Source: Bradyrhizobium sp. S69 | Lineage (GTDB): Bacteria; Pseudomonadota; Alphaproteobacteria; Rhizobiales; Xanthobacteraceae | DNA: 42,394 nt | Reading direction: 5' to 3' | Assembly (NCBI RefSeq): GCF_009766005.1 | Contig: NZ_LMUK01000041.1 | Coordinates: 277,393 to 319,786, forward strand | Part shown: positions 1-8,525 of the stretch, piece after piece | Layout of the letters: every line of letters begins with the position of its first letter | How positions within the stretch are numbered: the first letter of the stretch is position 1 | Made by a program: the position numbers and the translations under genes | The notes under the pieces: model-generated | The model's input: the letters and a program-made list of their open reading frames with translations, nothing else | Told to the model about the DNA's origin: nothing | The model's database searches: none

Positions 1-1
1 C

Positions 2-1351
2 CGTATCGAGTTTGTGCTGACGATGTTCGCAGCAAGCCATGCCGGCCTGATTACGGTTCTGCTCGGCACCCGCCAGCAAAAGCCCGAGATTGCCTATGTG
101 CTGACCGATTGCGGCGCTAGGCTCTTGATCCATGAAGCTGCGTTAGCCGACCGCGTACCCGAGGCTCGCGCCGTGCCGGACTTGCAGCATCGGATCGCCG
201 TCGACGATGACGCGCGCCTGTCGCAATTCTCTAACCTCTGCGACAACGCCGCGCCGCCGCCGCCGGCCGAGGTCGCCGAGGAAGACACGGCGATGATCCT
301 CTATACGTCCGGCACCACCGGACGGCCGAAAGGCGCGATGCTGGCGCATTGCAACGTCATCCATTCGTCGACGATCTTCGTTTCCTGCCTGCAACTGACT
401 ACGGCGGATCGCTCCATCGCCGCGGTGCCGCTCGCGCATGTCACGGGCGTCGTTGCCAATGTAATGACCATGGTTCGTTGCGCCGGCACCCTGATCATCA
501 TGTCCGAGTTCAAGGCGGCGGCCTATCTGCAGATCGCGATGCGCGAGCGTGTCACCTACACGGTCATGGTGCCCGCGATGTACAATCTCTGCCTGTTGCA
601 GCCGGATTTCGACAGCTGCGATCTGTCGAGCTGGCGCATCGGCGGCTATGGCGGCGCGCCGATGCCGGTGGCGACGATCGAAAGGCTGGGTGCCAAGATC
701 CCGGGCTTGAAGCTGATGAATTGCTACGGCTCGACCGAGACCACATCGCCTTCCACCATCATGCCCGGCGAATTGACCGCAGCCCATATCGACAGCGTCG
801 GGCTGCCGTGTCCCGGCGCCGAGATCATCGTGCTCGATGCCGCGGGGCGCGAACTGCCGCGCGGCGAGATCGGCGAAATCTGGATTCGCAGCGGTTCGGT
901 CATCAAGGGCTACTGGAATAATCCGGCGGCGACGGCGGAAAGTTTTACCGGCGGCTTCTGGCATTCGGGCGATCTCGGTTCGATCGATGCGCAGAATTTT
1001 ATTCGCGTGTTCGATCGTCAGAAAGACATGATCAACCGGGGCGGGCTGAAGATCTATTCCGCCGAAGTCGAGTCGGTGCTCGCCGGTCACGCCGATGTGG
1101 TCGAGAGCGCGATCATCGCAAAGCCGTGCCCGGTGTTGGGCGAGCGCGTCCACGCCGTGATCGTGACGCGCAACAACGACGCCAGCATCGAGGCGCTGCG
1201 TGCCTGGTGTGCCGAGCGATTGTCGGACTACAAGGTGCCCGAAACGATCGCGCTGACCATGCAACCGCTGCCGCGCAACGCCAATGGCAAGGTGCTGAAG
1301 CGGCAATTACGCGACGCCCAATTACGCGAGGTTATGGCGCGCGCGCCGTAG
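2..1351 (+). CDS. Class I adenylate-forming acyl-CoA synthetase, 5'-truncated by window edge
   Basis: Activates a carboxylic acid with ATP to an acyl-adenylate and then transfers it to CoA. The reading frame is open to the left edge, so the GTG at 14 is internal and roughly the first 50-60 residues are missing. Counting from that GTG, the P-loop motif YTSGTTGRPKG is at about residues 97-107. It is followed by the A5 motif YGSTETT, the A7 motif HSGDLG, the hinge DRQKDMINRGGLKIY, and the C-terminal PRNANGKVLKR with the catalytic lysine. All core adenylation motifs are therefore intact. Substrate cannot be read from sequence; medium- or long-chain fatty acids or an aromatic acid are all possible. 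The gene ends with TAG and is followed by a 136-base gap before the next gene on the same strand. Confidence 0.93.
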   Translation, partial: RIEFVLTMFAASHAGLITVLLGTRQQKPEIAYVLTDCGARLLIHEAALADRVPEARAVPDLQHRIAVDDDARLSQFSNLCDNAAPPPPAEVAEEDTAMILYTSGTTGRPKGAMLAHCNVIHSSTIFVSCLQLTTADRSIAAVPLAHVTGVVANVMTMVRCAGTLIIMSEFKAAAYLQIAMRERVTYTVMVPAMYNLCLLQPDFDSCDLSSWRIGGYGGAPMPVATIERLGAKIPGLKLMNCYGSTETTSPSTIMPGELTAAHIDSVGLPCPGAEIIVLDAAGRELPRGEIGEIWIRSGSVIKGYWNNPAATAESFTGGFWHSGDLGSIDAQNFIRVFDRQKDMINRGGLKIYSAEVESVLAGHADVVESAIIAKPCPVLGERVHAVIVTRNNDASIEALRAWCAERLSDYKVPETIALTMQPLPRNANGKVLKRQLRDAQLREVMARAP

Positions 1352-1487
1352 CCATCGCGCGTCAGCACGCTTCCCGCGGAACGCCATCAACGCGTTGACG
1401 CCTCAATCGCACGATCTGATGATCTTAGCTGATTCGCGGCACGAACATTGCTTTGCAGAATGCGCTGGGAAAACTCAGGAGTGCGAA

Positions 1488-1877
1488 ATGAAACGCATCG
1501 TCCTTGGCCTAGTGTTGAGTTCCGTGATGGGTGTGGTGAACGCTCGCGATCTCGGACAATGGGAAAATACCGATCCCGCCATCCGCGAGTGGTATCAAGC
1601 GTTGATGCAGCCTGATGTTCCGTCCGCCTCATGTTGCGGCGAGGCGGACGCTTATTGGGCAGACGAAGTTCATGTCAAAGGCGGCAAGACCTACGCGACC
1701 ATCACCGACGACAGGCCGGATGAGCCACGACGGCGGCCGCATATCGATGTCGGAACCGAAATCGAAATCCCTGACAACAAACTCAAATGGGACAAATCGA
1801 ATCCGACCGGACATGGCATCGTCTTTTTGAGCCGTGCCGGCTACGTCTTTTGCTACGTCCAGCCCGGCGGGGTCTGA
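1488..1877 (+). CDS. Small secreted protein of unknown function, SCCGEADAYW motif
   Basis: A 129-residue protein with an N-terminal signal peptide (MKRIVLGLVLSSVMGVVNA, cleavage near residue 19-20). The ATG at 1488 was chosen because AGGAG lies at 1477-1481, six bases upstream, and because it places the signal peptide exactly at the N-terminus; the open frame extends further upstream but without such a site. The mature part has a double-cysteine SCCGEADAYWADEV segment at about residues 45-58, and a cysteine and aromatic-rich end (GYVFCYVQPGG). Proteins of this type recur as periplasmic hypotheticals in Bradyrhizobium; I know of no assigned function. The three cysteines could form a disulfide or bind a metal, which is inference only. 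It seems to be an independent unit between two unrelated genes. Confidence 0.8.
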   Translation: MKRIVLGLVLSSVMGVVNARDLGQWENTDPAIREWYQALMQPDVPSASCCGEADAYWADEVHVKGGKTYATITDDRPDEPRRRPHIDVGTEIEIPDNKLKWDKSNPTGHGIVFLSRAGYVFCYVQPGGV

Positions 1878-2181
1878 CACCCGTCAGGCTCCCTGGGCGA
1901 GGCTGCGAGACGGGGGCTGCCAGAGTGGACCATCCGGGCGAGGCCGCCAGACATGGTCGTCAGACTTGGCCGTCAGAAGCAACCGGCTCGACGCGGTCGT
2001 CCGCCGGCGGCTCGGCCCTCGCATCGCTTTGAATTAACGAAGAAAACATTGGAGTCACAAAGCCGGCGGCTTTGCCTTGCCGCCGCCATATCGCTAGGGT
2101 ATCGCCGCCGCCACATGGGGGATAAAGAACATGCCGGATCGCGTAATCCGGCGTGATCTATCGGGGATTGGATAGCCTTAA
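1878..2181 (+). other. Intergenic stretch with two small hairpins before the YfgM-like gene
   Basis: No convincing gene. Two short inverted repeats are visible: GGCGGC/GCCGCC near 2065-2085, and a 7-bp perfect stem GCCGGAT/ATCCGGC at 2133-2139 and 2146-2152 with a six-base loop, ending 29 bases before the GTG of the next gene. These could be part of a leader or the 3' end of the previous transcript. No clear sigma-70 promoter was recognised. Confidence 0.4.
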
Positions 2182-2835
2182 GTGTCTGAATTATTTAATG
2201 AAGTCGACGAGGACGTCCGTCGCGACCAGCTCAAAAAGCTGTGGGATAAATATTCGATTTTGATCGTTGCGGCCGCGTTTCTGGTGGTCGCCGGCGTGGC
2301 CGGTTGGCGTGCCTACCAGTACTTCGAGACGAAAAAGGCCGCGGAGGCCAGCGTGGCCTTCGACAAGGCCGTGCAACTCTCGGAAGCGAGCAAGCATGCC
2401 GAGGCGGAAGCCGCCTTCAACAGCCTCGCGGCGACCGCGCCGTCCGGCTACCGGATGCTGGCGCGACTGCGGGCAGCCGGCGAAGCCGCGAGCCTTGATC
2501 CGAAAGCAGCGGTGAAGCTTTATGACGACATCGCGGCCGATCGCGGCATAGGCGTCCTGGAACAGGAACTCGCCAAGGTTCGTGCCGCTCAGTTGCTGGT
2601 TGAAACGTCGACCTATCCTGACCTGCTGACCCGCCTTGAACCCTTGACGGCGCCGGGCGCTACTTTTCGCCACACCGCGCGCGAGTTGCTGGCGTTGTCG
2701 GCCTGGCGCGCCAACGATGCGACGTCAGCACGAAAATGGCTGGATATGATTGCCAATGATGGCGAGACGCCGCCGGGGCTTCGCTCGCGCGCCGAAGCCC
2801 TGCAAGCGTTGCTGCCGCCGGTTGCAAAAAGCTGA
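2182..2835 (+). CDS. YfgM-like tetratricopeptide-repeat membrane protein
   Basis: A 217-residue protein with a short cytoplasmic N-terminus (SELFNEVDEDVRRDQLKKLWDKY), one transmembrane helix at about residues 25-46, and a periplasmic alpha-helical domain of the TPR_21/YfgM type. In Escherichia coli YfgM associates with the SecYEG translocon and the PpiD chaperone; extending that role here is inference from family. The N-terminal EDVRRDQLKKLWDKY signature and placement upstream of der are typical of alphaproteobacteria. Translation starts at GTG 2182, because no ATG gives the conserved N-terminus. The next gene starts about 30 bases downstream, so the two are probably cotranscribed. Confidence 0.88.
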   Translation: MSELFNEVDEDVRRDQLKKLWDKYSILIVAAAFLVVAGVAGWRAYQYFETKKAAEASVAFDKAVQLSEASKHAEAEAAFNSLAATAPSGYRMLARLRAAGEAASLDPKAAVKLYDDIAADRGIGVLEQELAKVRAAQLLVETSTYPDLLTRLEPLTAPGATFRHTARELLALSAWRANDATSARKWLDMIANDGETPPGLRSRAEALQALLPPVAKS

Positions 2836-2867
2836 CGGTTGAAAAAAAGTTGAGTGAGAAATCGACC

Positions 2868-3455
2868 ATGCGCCTGTCGCAACGTCTGATCGCCGCCACT
2901 GTTCTGATCGCGCTTTCCAGCGCGCTGGCCGGCTGCGGCGGTGGTGGCATCAGCAGTTGGGATCCCTCCGATATGCTGGATTGGCTCGACACCAAGAAAA
3001 AGCTCGAAGGCAATCGCAAGCCGGTTTTCCCCGAAGGCGTTCCCGGCCTCGAGCAGGGCGTGCCAAGGGATTTGTACAGGGGAGGATCTGCGCAAGATCA
3101 GCAGAACGCGCAGGCCGCCGCCGCTGCCGCGCCGCCCCCGGAAGCGCTCAAGCAGGCCGCTAAGAAGGGCAAAAAGAACAAGCCGCCGGCCGCCGCCAGC
3201 ACGGCCGATCCCAATGCAGCCGATCCGAACGCGGCGCCTGATGCCAATGCGTCGGGTGAAGCAGCGGGCGACACCGCCGCGGCGCCGCCCGCGCCGAAGC
3301 CCAAGAAGATCGTCCGCAAGCGCACCACCGCGCCGCCGCCGGATCAGCAGGCGCAGCCGGCGCCATCGGCAGCGCAGCCGGCGGCCGCCACCGCGCAACA
3401 GCAATCCGCCGCGCCGTTCCCGGCGCCGATGCCGAGCAATACTTTCTCGCGCTAG
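2868..3455 (+). CDS. Putative lipoprotein with Ala/Pro-rich disordered tail
   Basis: A 195-residue protein with a lipoprotein signal ending in the lipobox LAGC (cysteine at about residue 23), followed by a Gly-rich linker. A short conserved-looking block (SDMLDWLDTKKKLEGNRKP and FPEGVPGLEQGVP) comes next, then about 120 residues rich in Ala, Pro, Lys and Gln, probably disordered. ATG 2868 was chosen over TTG 2850 because it opens directly into the signal peptide. The gene lies between yfgM-like and der, the place where many proteobacteria carry bamB, yet no beta-propeller sequence is present. A role in the cell envelope is therefore suggested by position and lipobox only. The TAG stop at 3453-3455 forms the first bases of a palindromic repeat. 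Confidence 0.78.
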   Translation: MRLSQRLIAATVLIALSSALAGCGGGGISSWDPSDMLDWLDTKKKLEGNRKPVFPEGVPGLEQGVPRDLYRGGSAQDQQNAQAAAAAAPPPEALKQAAKKGKKNKPPAAASTADPNAADPNAAPDANASGEAAGDTAAAPPAPKPKKIVRKRTTAPPPDQQAQPAPSAAQPAAATAQQQSAAPFPAPMPSNTFSR

Positions 3456-3528
3456 AGCATGATCCGGAAAAGTGGAAGCCGGTTTTCCCTCGGGACAAAT
3501 GCGAAGCGTTTGCCCGGAGATCATGCTC
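3453..3528. repeat. Palindromic intergenic repeat, GAGCATGATC type
   Basis: Perfect 10-bp terminal inverted repeats, GAGCATGATC at 3455-3464 and GATCATGCTC at 3519-3528, enclose two smaller hairpins: GGAAAA/TTTTCC at 3466-3471 and 3483-3488, and a CGGGACAAA/TTTGCCCG stem just after. This is the general form of a small non-coding palindromic repeat common in Bradyrhizobium genomes (recognised from memory, not searched). The left end supplies the stop codon of the lipoprotein gene. Confidence 0.85.
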
Positions 3529-3539
3529 AAACTATAAGA

Positions 3540-3589
3540 TGAACGATGGGCATGCTCAGCTTGGTTGCATGCTCTTCGTTCAATTTTTT
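3540..3589 (+). terminator. Intrinsic terminator upstream of der
   Basis: Imperfect hairpin: TGAACGA (3540-3546) pairs with TCGTTCA (3576-3582) and GCATGC (3550-3555) with GCATGC (3567-3572), separated by a two-base internal loop. It is followed directly by six T residues at 3584-3589. This would end the transcript coming from the acyl-CoA synthetase, YfgM-like and lipoprotein side, so der needs its own promoter in the next 140 bases. TTGACC at 3597-3602 is a possible -35 element, but no good -10 was seen. Confidence 0.72.
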
Positions 3590-3731
3590 AATCGCGTTGA
3601 CCCCCGCGGCGATGCCATAGTCAGCGCATATTCGACCGCGGATGGATTGGGGCCGTCGGCGCCAACTTGATGGCGGGGCCAACCGCGGCACAATTTTACG
3701 GCATACGCGCTTGAGCGCGCAGGAATTCTTG

Positions 3732-5117
3732 ATGTCTTTCATGATTGCCATTATCGGCCGGCCCAATGTCGGCAAATCGACGCTGTTCAATCGTCTGGTC
3801 GGGCAAAAGCTCGCGCTGGTCGACAACGAGCCCGGCGTCACGCGCGACCGCCGCGAGGGCGCGGCGCGGCTTGGTGATCTCGAATTCACCATCATCGACA
3901 CCGCCGGCCTCGACGAGGGCGCCAAGGGCTCGCTGACCGCGCGGATGCAGGAGCAGACCGAGACGGCGATCGCGCTTGCCGATGCCTTGATGTTCGTGAT
4001 CGACGCGCGTGCCGGCCTGACGCCGAACGATCGGGCGTTCGCCGACTTTGCGCGCCGTGCCAACAAGCCGGTGGTGCTGGTCGCCAACAAATCCGAAGGC
4101 AAGCATGGCGAAGTCGGCGCGATGGAATCCTATGCGCTGGGTCTCGGCGATCCGATCCAGATCTCCGCCGAGCATGGCGAGGGGTTGAGCGATCTGTACG
4201 ACGCGCTGCGCCCGCTGATGCCGGAACCAGTGGAGGATTCCGAAGAGTTCGACGATGACGACATCATCGAAACCGACGAGGAGATTGCAAAACGGCCGAT
4301 CCGCGTCGCCATTGTCGGCCGGCCCAATGCCGGTAAGTCGACGCTGATCAATCATCTGCTCGGCGAGGAGCGGCTATTGACCAGCGCCGAGGCCGGCACC
4401 ACCCGGGATTCCATTTCGGTGGAAATCACCTGGCAGGGCCGCGAATTCCGGGTGTTCGATACCGCCGGGATAAGGCGGCGCTCGCGGATCGAGGAGAAAC
4501 TGGAAAAACTGTCGGTGGCGGACGCGTTGCGCGCGGTGCGCTTCGCCGAGGTCGTGGTGCTGATGATGGACTCGCAGCAAAAGTTCGAGGAGCAGGATCT
4601 GCGGATCGCCGACCTGATCGAGCGCGAGGGCCGCGCCATCGTGATCGCGGCCAACAAATGGGATCTGATGGGACGCCAGTCCAGCCTGATTGCTGGCTTG
4701 CGCACCGATGTCGACCATCTGCTGCCGCAGATCAAGGGCGCGCCGGTGGTTGCGGTGTCCGGCTTGATGGGCGAGGGCATCGACCAGCTGATGAGCGCGA
4801 TCGAACAGGCCTACGCGGTCTGGAACCGACGGGTGCCGACAGCCTCGCTTAATCGCTGGTTCGAGCAGGCGGTCGACAACAATCCGCCGCCGGCGGTGTC
4901 CGGCCGGCGTCTAAAACTGAATTATGTCACCCAGGCCAAGGCGCGGCCGCCGAGCTTTATCCTGTTCTGCTCGCGCGCCGATGCGGTGCCGCAGTCCTAT
5001 CTGCGTTATCTCGTCAACTCCATGCGCGAGTTTTTCGAGCTGCCGGGCACGCCGGTGCGGATCATGCTGCGCGAAAAAGCCAATCCGTTCGCCCACAAGC
5101 GCAGACGGCCATCGTGA
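3732..5117 (+). CDS. der: Ribosome-assembly GTPase Der (EngA)
   Basis: Essential GTPase with tandem G domains that helps assemble the 50S subunit. Domain 1 begins almost at once (IIGRPNVGKST, residues 7-17), with DTAG and NKSE further on. An acidic linker rich in Glu and Asp precedes domain 2 (G196-S203, GRPNAGKS), which has its own DTAG and NKWD motifs. The C-terminal KH-like domain ends in FAHKRRRPS. Length 461 residues is normal for alphaproteobacteria. ATG 3732 is preceded by AGGA at 3721-3724 and gives the canonical N-terminus; the longer open frame from 3642 is not conserved-looking. The TGA stop overlaps the start of the MFS gene by four bases, indicating translational coupling. Confidence 0.97.
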   Translation: MSFMIAIIGRPNVGKSTLFNRLVGQKLALVDNEPGVTRDRREGAARLGDLEFTIIDTAGLDEGAKGSLTARMQEQTETAIALADALMFVIDARAGLTPNDRAFADFARRANKPVVLVANKSEGKHGEVGAMESYALGLGDPIQISAEHGEGLSDLYDALRPLMPEPVEDSEEFDDDDIIETDEEIAKRPIRVAIVGRPNAGKSTLINHLLGEERLLTSAEAGTTRDSISVEITWQGREFRVFDTAGIRRRSRIEEKLEKLSVADALRAVRFAEVVVLMMDSQQKFEEQDLRIADLIEREGRAIVIAANKWDLMGRQSSLIAGLRTDVDHLLPQIKGAPVVAVSGLMGEGIDQLMSAIEQAYAVWNRRVPTASLNRWFEQAVDNNPPPAVSGRRLKLNYVTQAKARPPSFILFCSRADAVPQSYLRYLVNSMREFFELPGTPVRIMLREKANPFAHKRRRPS

Positions 5118-6364
5118 GCGAAGCGGCCGAACCTCACATCGGGTCCGGAGCCGCCGCCGCACGCGGTGGCGCAGTAGCGTTCATCTTCGTCACCATCCTG
5201 TTGGACATGTTCGCGCTCGGCCTGATCATGCCGATCCTGCCCAAGCTGGTCGAAAGTTTTGTCAGTAACGACACCGCTAGCGCGGCGCGGATCTTTGGTC
5301 TGTTCGGCACCGCATGGGCGCTGATGCAGTTCTTCTTCTCGCCGATCCTCGGCGGACTGTCGGATCGCTTCGGCCGGCGGCCGGTGGTGCTGTTATCGAA
5401 TTTCGGACTGGCGCTCGACTACGTGCTGATGGCGCTGGCGCCGTCGCTGACCTGGCTGTTCGTCGGCAGGGTGATCTCCGGTATCACGTCGGCGAGCGTT
5501 TCGACGGCTTTCGCCTACATCGCCGATATCACGCCGCAGGAGCGTCGCGCGGCGGTGTTCGGCAAGGTCGGCGCGGCGTTCGGCGCCGGATTCATTATCG
5601 GGCCGGCGGTCGGCGGCCTGCTCGGGGGCTTCGATCCGCGGCTGCCGTTCTGGGTCGCCGCGGCCTTGAGCTTTGCCAACGCGCTTTACGGCCTGCTGAT
5701 CCTGCCGGAGTCGCTGCCGCCGGATCGCCGCTCGCCGTTCCGATGGAAAAGCGCAAATCCGCTGGGGGCGCTGAATCTGTTACGCTCGAATCCAACGCTG
5801 GCGCGGCTATCGCTGGTGAATTTCATTGCCCAGCTCGCCCATGTGGTGCTGCCCTCGACCTTCGTGCTGTACGCGACCTACCGATATGGCTGGGACACCA
5901 GGACCGTCGGCCTGACCCTGGCGATCGTCGGCGTCTGCGCGATGGCGGTGCAGGGGGCGGGCATCGGCCCGATCGTCAAATGTGTCGGCGAGCGACGGGC
6001 GCTGTTGATCGGGCTTGGCTCCGGTGCCCTCGGCTTCCTGATTTTCGGGTTGGCCCCGAGTGGGCCATCGTTCTGGATCGGCATTCCGGTGATGGCGCTG
6101 TGGGGCGTTGCGGGAGCGGCGACGCAGGCGCTGACGACGCGCCTGGTCGCTGCGGACCAGCAGGGCCAATTGCAGGGAGCTACCTCCAGCGTGCAGAGCG
6201 TATCGCAACTGCTGGGGCCGTTTCTCTTCACGCTGACATTTGCCTATTTCATTGGCGCGCAGGCGCCGCTGCATTTGCCGGGAGCGCCGTTCCTGCTGGC
6301 GGCGGCATTGCTGTCGCTGGCGTTGCTCCTGGCGGCACGCACGATCGCGACGATGCGAAGCTGA
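5114..6364 (+). CDS. MFS transporter, tetracycline-exporter (TCR/Tet) type
   Basis: A 416-residue major facilitator protein with about 12 hydrophobic segments. The first helix has the DMFALGLIMPILP pattern seen in Tet-type DHA1 antiporters. Motif A (GGLSDRFGRRP, residues 80-90) lies in the loop after helix 2, and a motif-C-like glycine-rich helix follows at about residues 155-175 (GKVGAAFGAGFIIGPAVGG). It probably exchanges protons for a small hydrophobic compound; drug specificity cannot be deduced and the gene should not be read as a resistance determinant. It starts at GTG 5114 inside the der stop codon (GTGA overlap), so it is cotranscribed with der. It converges with the AraC gene, leaving only seven bases between stops. 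Confidence 0.9.
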   Translation: MSEAAEPHIGSGAAAARGGAVAFIFVTILLDMFALGLIMPILPKLVESFVSNDTASAARIFGLFGTAWALMQFFFSPILGGLSDRFGRRPVVLLSNFGLALDYVLMALAPSLTWLFVGRVISGITSASVSTAFAYIADITPQERRAAVFGKVGAAFGAGFIIGPAVGGLLGGFDPRLPFWVAAALSFANALYGLLILPESLPPDRRSPFRWKSANPLGALNLLRSNPTLARLSLVNFIAQLAHVVLPSTFVLYATYRYGWDTRTVGLTLAIVGVCAMAVQGAGIGPIVKCVGERRALLIGLGSGALGFLIFGLAPSGPSFWIGIPVMALWGVAGAATQALTTRLVAADQQGQLQGATSSVQSVSQLLGPFLFTLTFAYFIGAQAPLHLPGAPFLLAAALLSLALLLAARTIATMRS

Positions 6365-6371
6365 TCTTGTT

Positions 6372-7346
6372 TCAGAGAACTGTTTTCTGATGAATCGCGC
6401 CGTTCCGGACATCCGACGGCGTCGCGCCATAACGGCGGCGGAACGTACGGTTGAAATAAGAGAGGTCGCCGAAGCCGGCCTCATAGGCCACCGCGCTGAT
6501 GCTGCGGTCGCCGAAACGGAGATCGACGAGCATGTGATGCGCGCGCGTCAATCTTCCGGCGAGCACCAGGTCGGTGAACGTCGTGCCGTTTTCCGCGAGC
6601 AACTGACGGATATAGCTCTCCGAGATCTGCTGGCTTCGCGCGACCTCGGCCAGCGTCAGGTCGTGATGTCCGAGCCGTTCGCGGATATGGTCCTTGATCG
6701 ACCTGAAGCGGGCCGCGCGCAAGCCGCGTTCGTGCAGGCCTAGGCCGCCGTCGCCGCCGAGCAGCAGTGCCGCCAGGCTATGCATGTGGGTTGCTACCAT
6801 GCGGCGCAGTTCCTCGGTCGCCAGTTCCTCCTGGTCATTGAGCATCGTGGCGTAGCCCACCATGAGCTTCAGGACACGGTTGTCTTTTGGAATCGGCCGC
6901 GCGATCAAGGCATCGATGTCGGCAACATGCGGCGCCAGCAGGTTTCGGCTAAGCCGCAAGTTGATCACGCGCGTCGAGGTCAGTCCGGTGAAGGTCGCTT
7001 CGGCGCCATTGGCCGTCAGCACGGCTTCACCTTCCTTGACCATGGCAACGCGGCCATATTGGCTGACCTCGCCAACGCCGCTCTGCATCACGACGAGGAC
7101 GACGTCGTCATTGTCGAGCAGCGCGGGCGTGTGCCGATTGCGCATCGGCGACAACGTTCCGCTTGCCATCGCAAAGCCGGGCAGCGACCGCAGCGTCAAA
7201 TCGATCGCGAGCGGGTGGCCGTCGAGTGGATCGATTTCGATGCCTAGGATTTCGCGGCCGAAAATCTCGCGAAACGCATCGAGGTCGTCATCATTGTGGA
7301 ATGCCTCGGTAGAGACCCGGAGCGTCTTCATTTCGTCGTCCGTCAT
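6372..7346 (-). CDS. AraC-family transcriptional regulator
   Basis: A 324-residue regulator. The N-terminal 200 residues resemble the AraC-binding-like domain, found in regulators of catabolic genes, and probably sense a small ligand. The C-terminal ~100 residues carry the two helix-turn-helix motifs of AraC/XylS proteins (DLTLAEVARSQQISESYIRQ, and SISAVAYEAGFGDLSYFNRTFRRRYGATPSD which is the family signature). ATG 7346 is the most upstream start: the frame is closed by TGA 12 bases further up. AAGGA lies 13 bases before it, so ATG 7331 (MKTLRV) is a possible alternative. It follows the outer-membrane barrel gene on the same strand with a 148-base gap; no operator was identified and its targets are unknown. 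Confidence 0.9.
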   Translation of the reverse strand: MTDDEMKTLRVSTEAFHNDDDLDAFREIFGREILGIEIDPLDGHPLAIDLTLRSLPGFAMASGTLSPMRNRHTPALLDNDDVVLVVMQSGVGEVSQYGRVAMVKEGEAVLTANGAEATFTGLTSTRVINLRLSRNLLAPHVADIDALIARPIPKDNRVLKLMVGYATMLNDQEELATEELRRMVATHMHSLAALLLGGDGGLGLHERGLRAARFRSIKDHIRERLGHHDLTLAEVARSQQISESYIRQLLAENGTTFTDLVLAGRLTRAHHMLVDLRFGDRSISAVAYEAGFGDLSYFNRTFRRRYGATPSDVRNGAIHQKTVL

Positions 7347-7494
7347 GCGTGCGGCTCAATTCCTTGTCACCTCCAGCGGCCTTTGGTCGCGTCATGGCGG
7401 GACCCGGTTCATGCCGAGCAGATATTTCGAAGACACAATAGATAGTTCGCGAGAGCGGAAAAAAGTTGCGTTCCGTCCTCGGTTCGTGCGGCGG

Positions 7495-8343
7495 TTATCT
7501 AAAGTTGTAGTTTACGCCGAACCGTAGCACGTTGTCGGTGACGTGCGAGCTGTAATTGCTGGCAAGCGTGCCGCCGCCGGAGGCAGGGATCGTCGTTGCG
7601 AACGACCCGGAGGTTCGGCCGAGGTCGACAAAAAGATATTCGAGCTTCGCGGTCCAGTTGCCGCCGATCGCGCCTTCGATGCCGCCACCGACCGTGTAAC
7701 CGACGCGGGTCTCCGATGAAGAAAACGCAGAACCGCTGATGGTCTCACTGGAGTTGACCTGGCCATAGGCCAAGCCGCCGGTGGCGTAGAACAGGATCTG
7801 CGGGGTGACGAGCACGCCGCCCCGGGCGCGAACCGTTCCGAACCAGTCGATCTTCTGGGTGAGGGTGGCCGGGATCGCCAGACCGGGCGTGATCGTTGTC
7901 GTGGTGATGGTCGGCGGCGCGGCCGCGAAGAAACCAGGCGCCGTCCTTGTCGTGGTCGTGACCGTCGAGGGCGTGCAGACCCCGGTCGCGCAGTTGATAT
8001 CGCGGCTGCCGCGCTCGCCGGTGCCCTGGATGTCGCCCTCAAGGCCCCACACCCAGCTCTGCATTTGCCAGTTGTAGCCGGCCTGGCCGCCGCCCACGAT
8101 GCCGTCCAGGTTCGAACTGCCGATGCTCGTGGAGAGCGATGTGCCGGCGCCATTGGTAAACGAGGAGGTGTCGCTCGACCGGCCCCAGCTATAGCCGAGA
8201 TTGCCGCCGAGGTAGAACCCGGTCCAGTTGTAGCCCGGATCCACATAGACCGGCGCCTTGGTATAGACCGGTGCGGGAAGATCGGCTGCCAAGGCCGAAT
8301 TGGCGCCAAACAATCCAGCTAGAACCGCGACAATGAATTTCAT
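7495..8343 (-). CDS. Outer-membrane beta-barrel protein, Omp25/Omp31-like
   Basis: A 282-residue porin-like protein. It has a signal peptide (MKFIVAVLAGLFGANSALAA), then the ADLPAPVYTKAPVYVDPGYNWTGFYLGG region that is near-universal in Rhizobiales Omp25/Omp31-like proteins. Alternating-residue strands follow, ending in VLRFGVNYNFR, a typical last strand. A Thr/Pro-rich segment at about residues 125-160 (TVTTTTRTAPGFF, PPTITTTTITPG) is likely a long surface loop. These eight-stranded barrels are abundant structural proteins; pore activity is not assured. ATG 8343 has GAGGG about ten bases upstream. The 182-base gap to the SDR gene should hold its promoter, but I did not recognise one. Confidence 0.9.
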   Translation of the reverse strand: MKFIVAVLAGLFGANSALAADLPAPVYTKAPVYVDPGYNWTGFYLGGNLGYSWGRSSDTSSFTNGAGTSLSTSIGSSNLDGIVGGGQAGYNWQMQSWVWGLEGDIQGTGERGSRDINCATGVCTPSTVTTTTRTAPGFFAAAPPTITTTTITPGLAIPATLTQKIDWFGTVRARGGVLVTPQILFYATGGLAYGQVNSSETISGSAFSSSETRVGYTVGGGIEGAIGGNWTAKLEYLFVDLGRTSGSFATTIPASGGGTLASNYSSHVTDNVLRFGVNYNFR

Positions 8344-8525
8344 CGGAACAACCCTCGTTGCAATCAGGGCTGTCGTTGTAATGGGTTAGCGAAAATCGGC
8401 TTGGACTGGCCGTCACTGGCCTTGGACTCGGCGCTACCCCCGGACGATTGAGCCGTCCTGTTGCCGATAGGAGACATTGGCGAGACCGCCGCCGCCATCG
8501 ACCAAGCAACAATGACGAGAAATGG

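Noticed and set aside
5114..6364. MFS gene as a tetracycline-resistance determinant
   Set aside because: It is Tet-like in family only, is chromosomal and coupled to der, and family membership alone does not show drug specificity.
6372..6390. Imperfect palindrome TCAGAGAAC/GTTTTCTGA between the MFS and AraC genes as a terminator
   Set aside because: The arms are separated by one base and there is no T-run on either side, so a stable terminator hairpin is unlikely; it may be just the overlapping gene ends.
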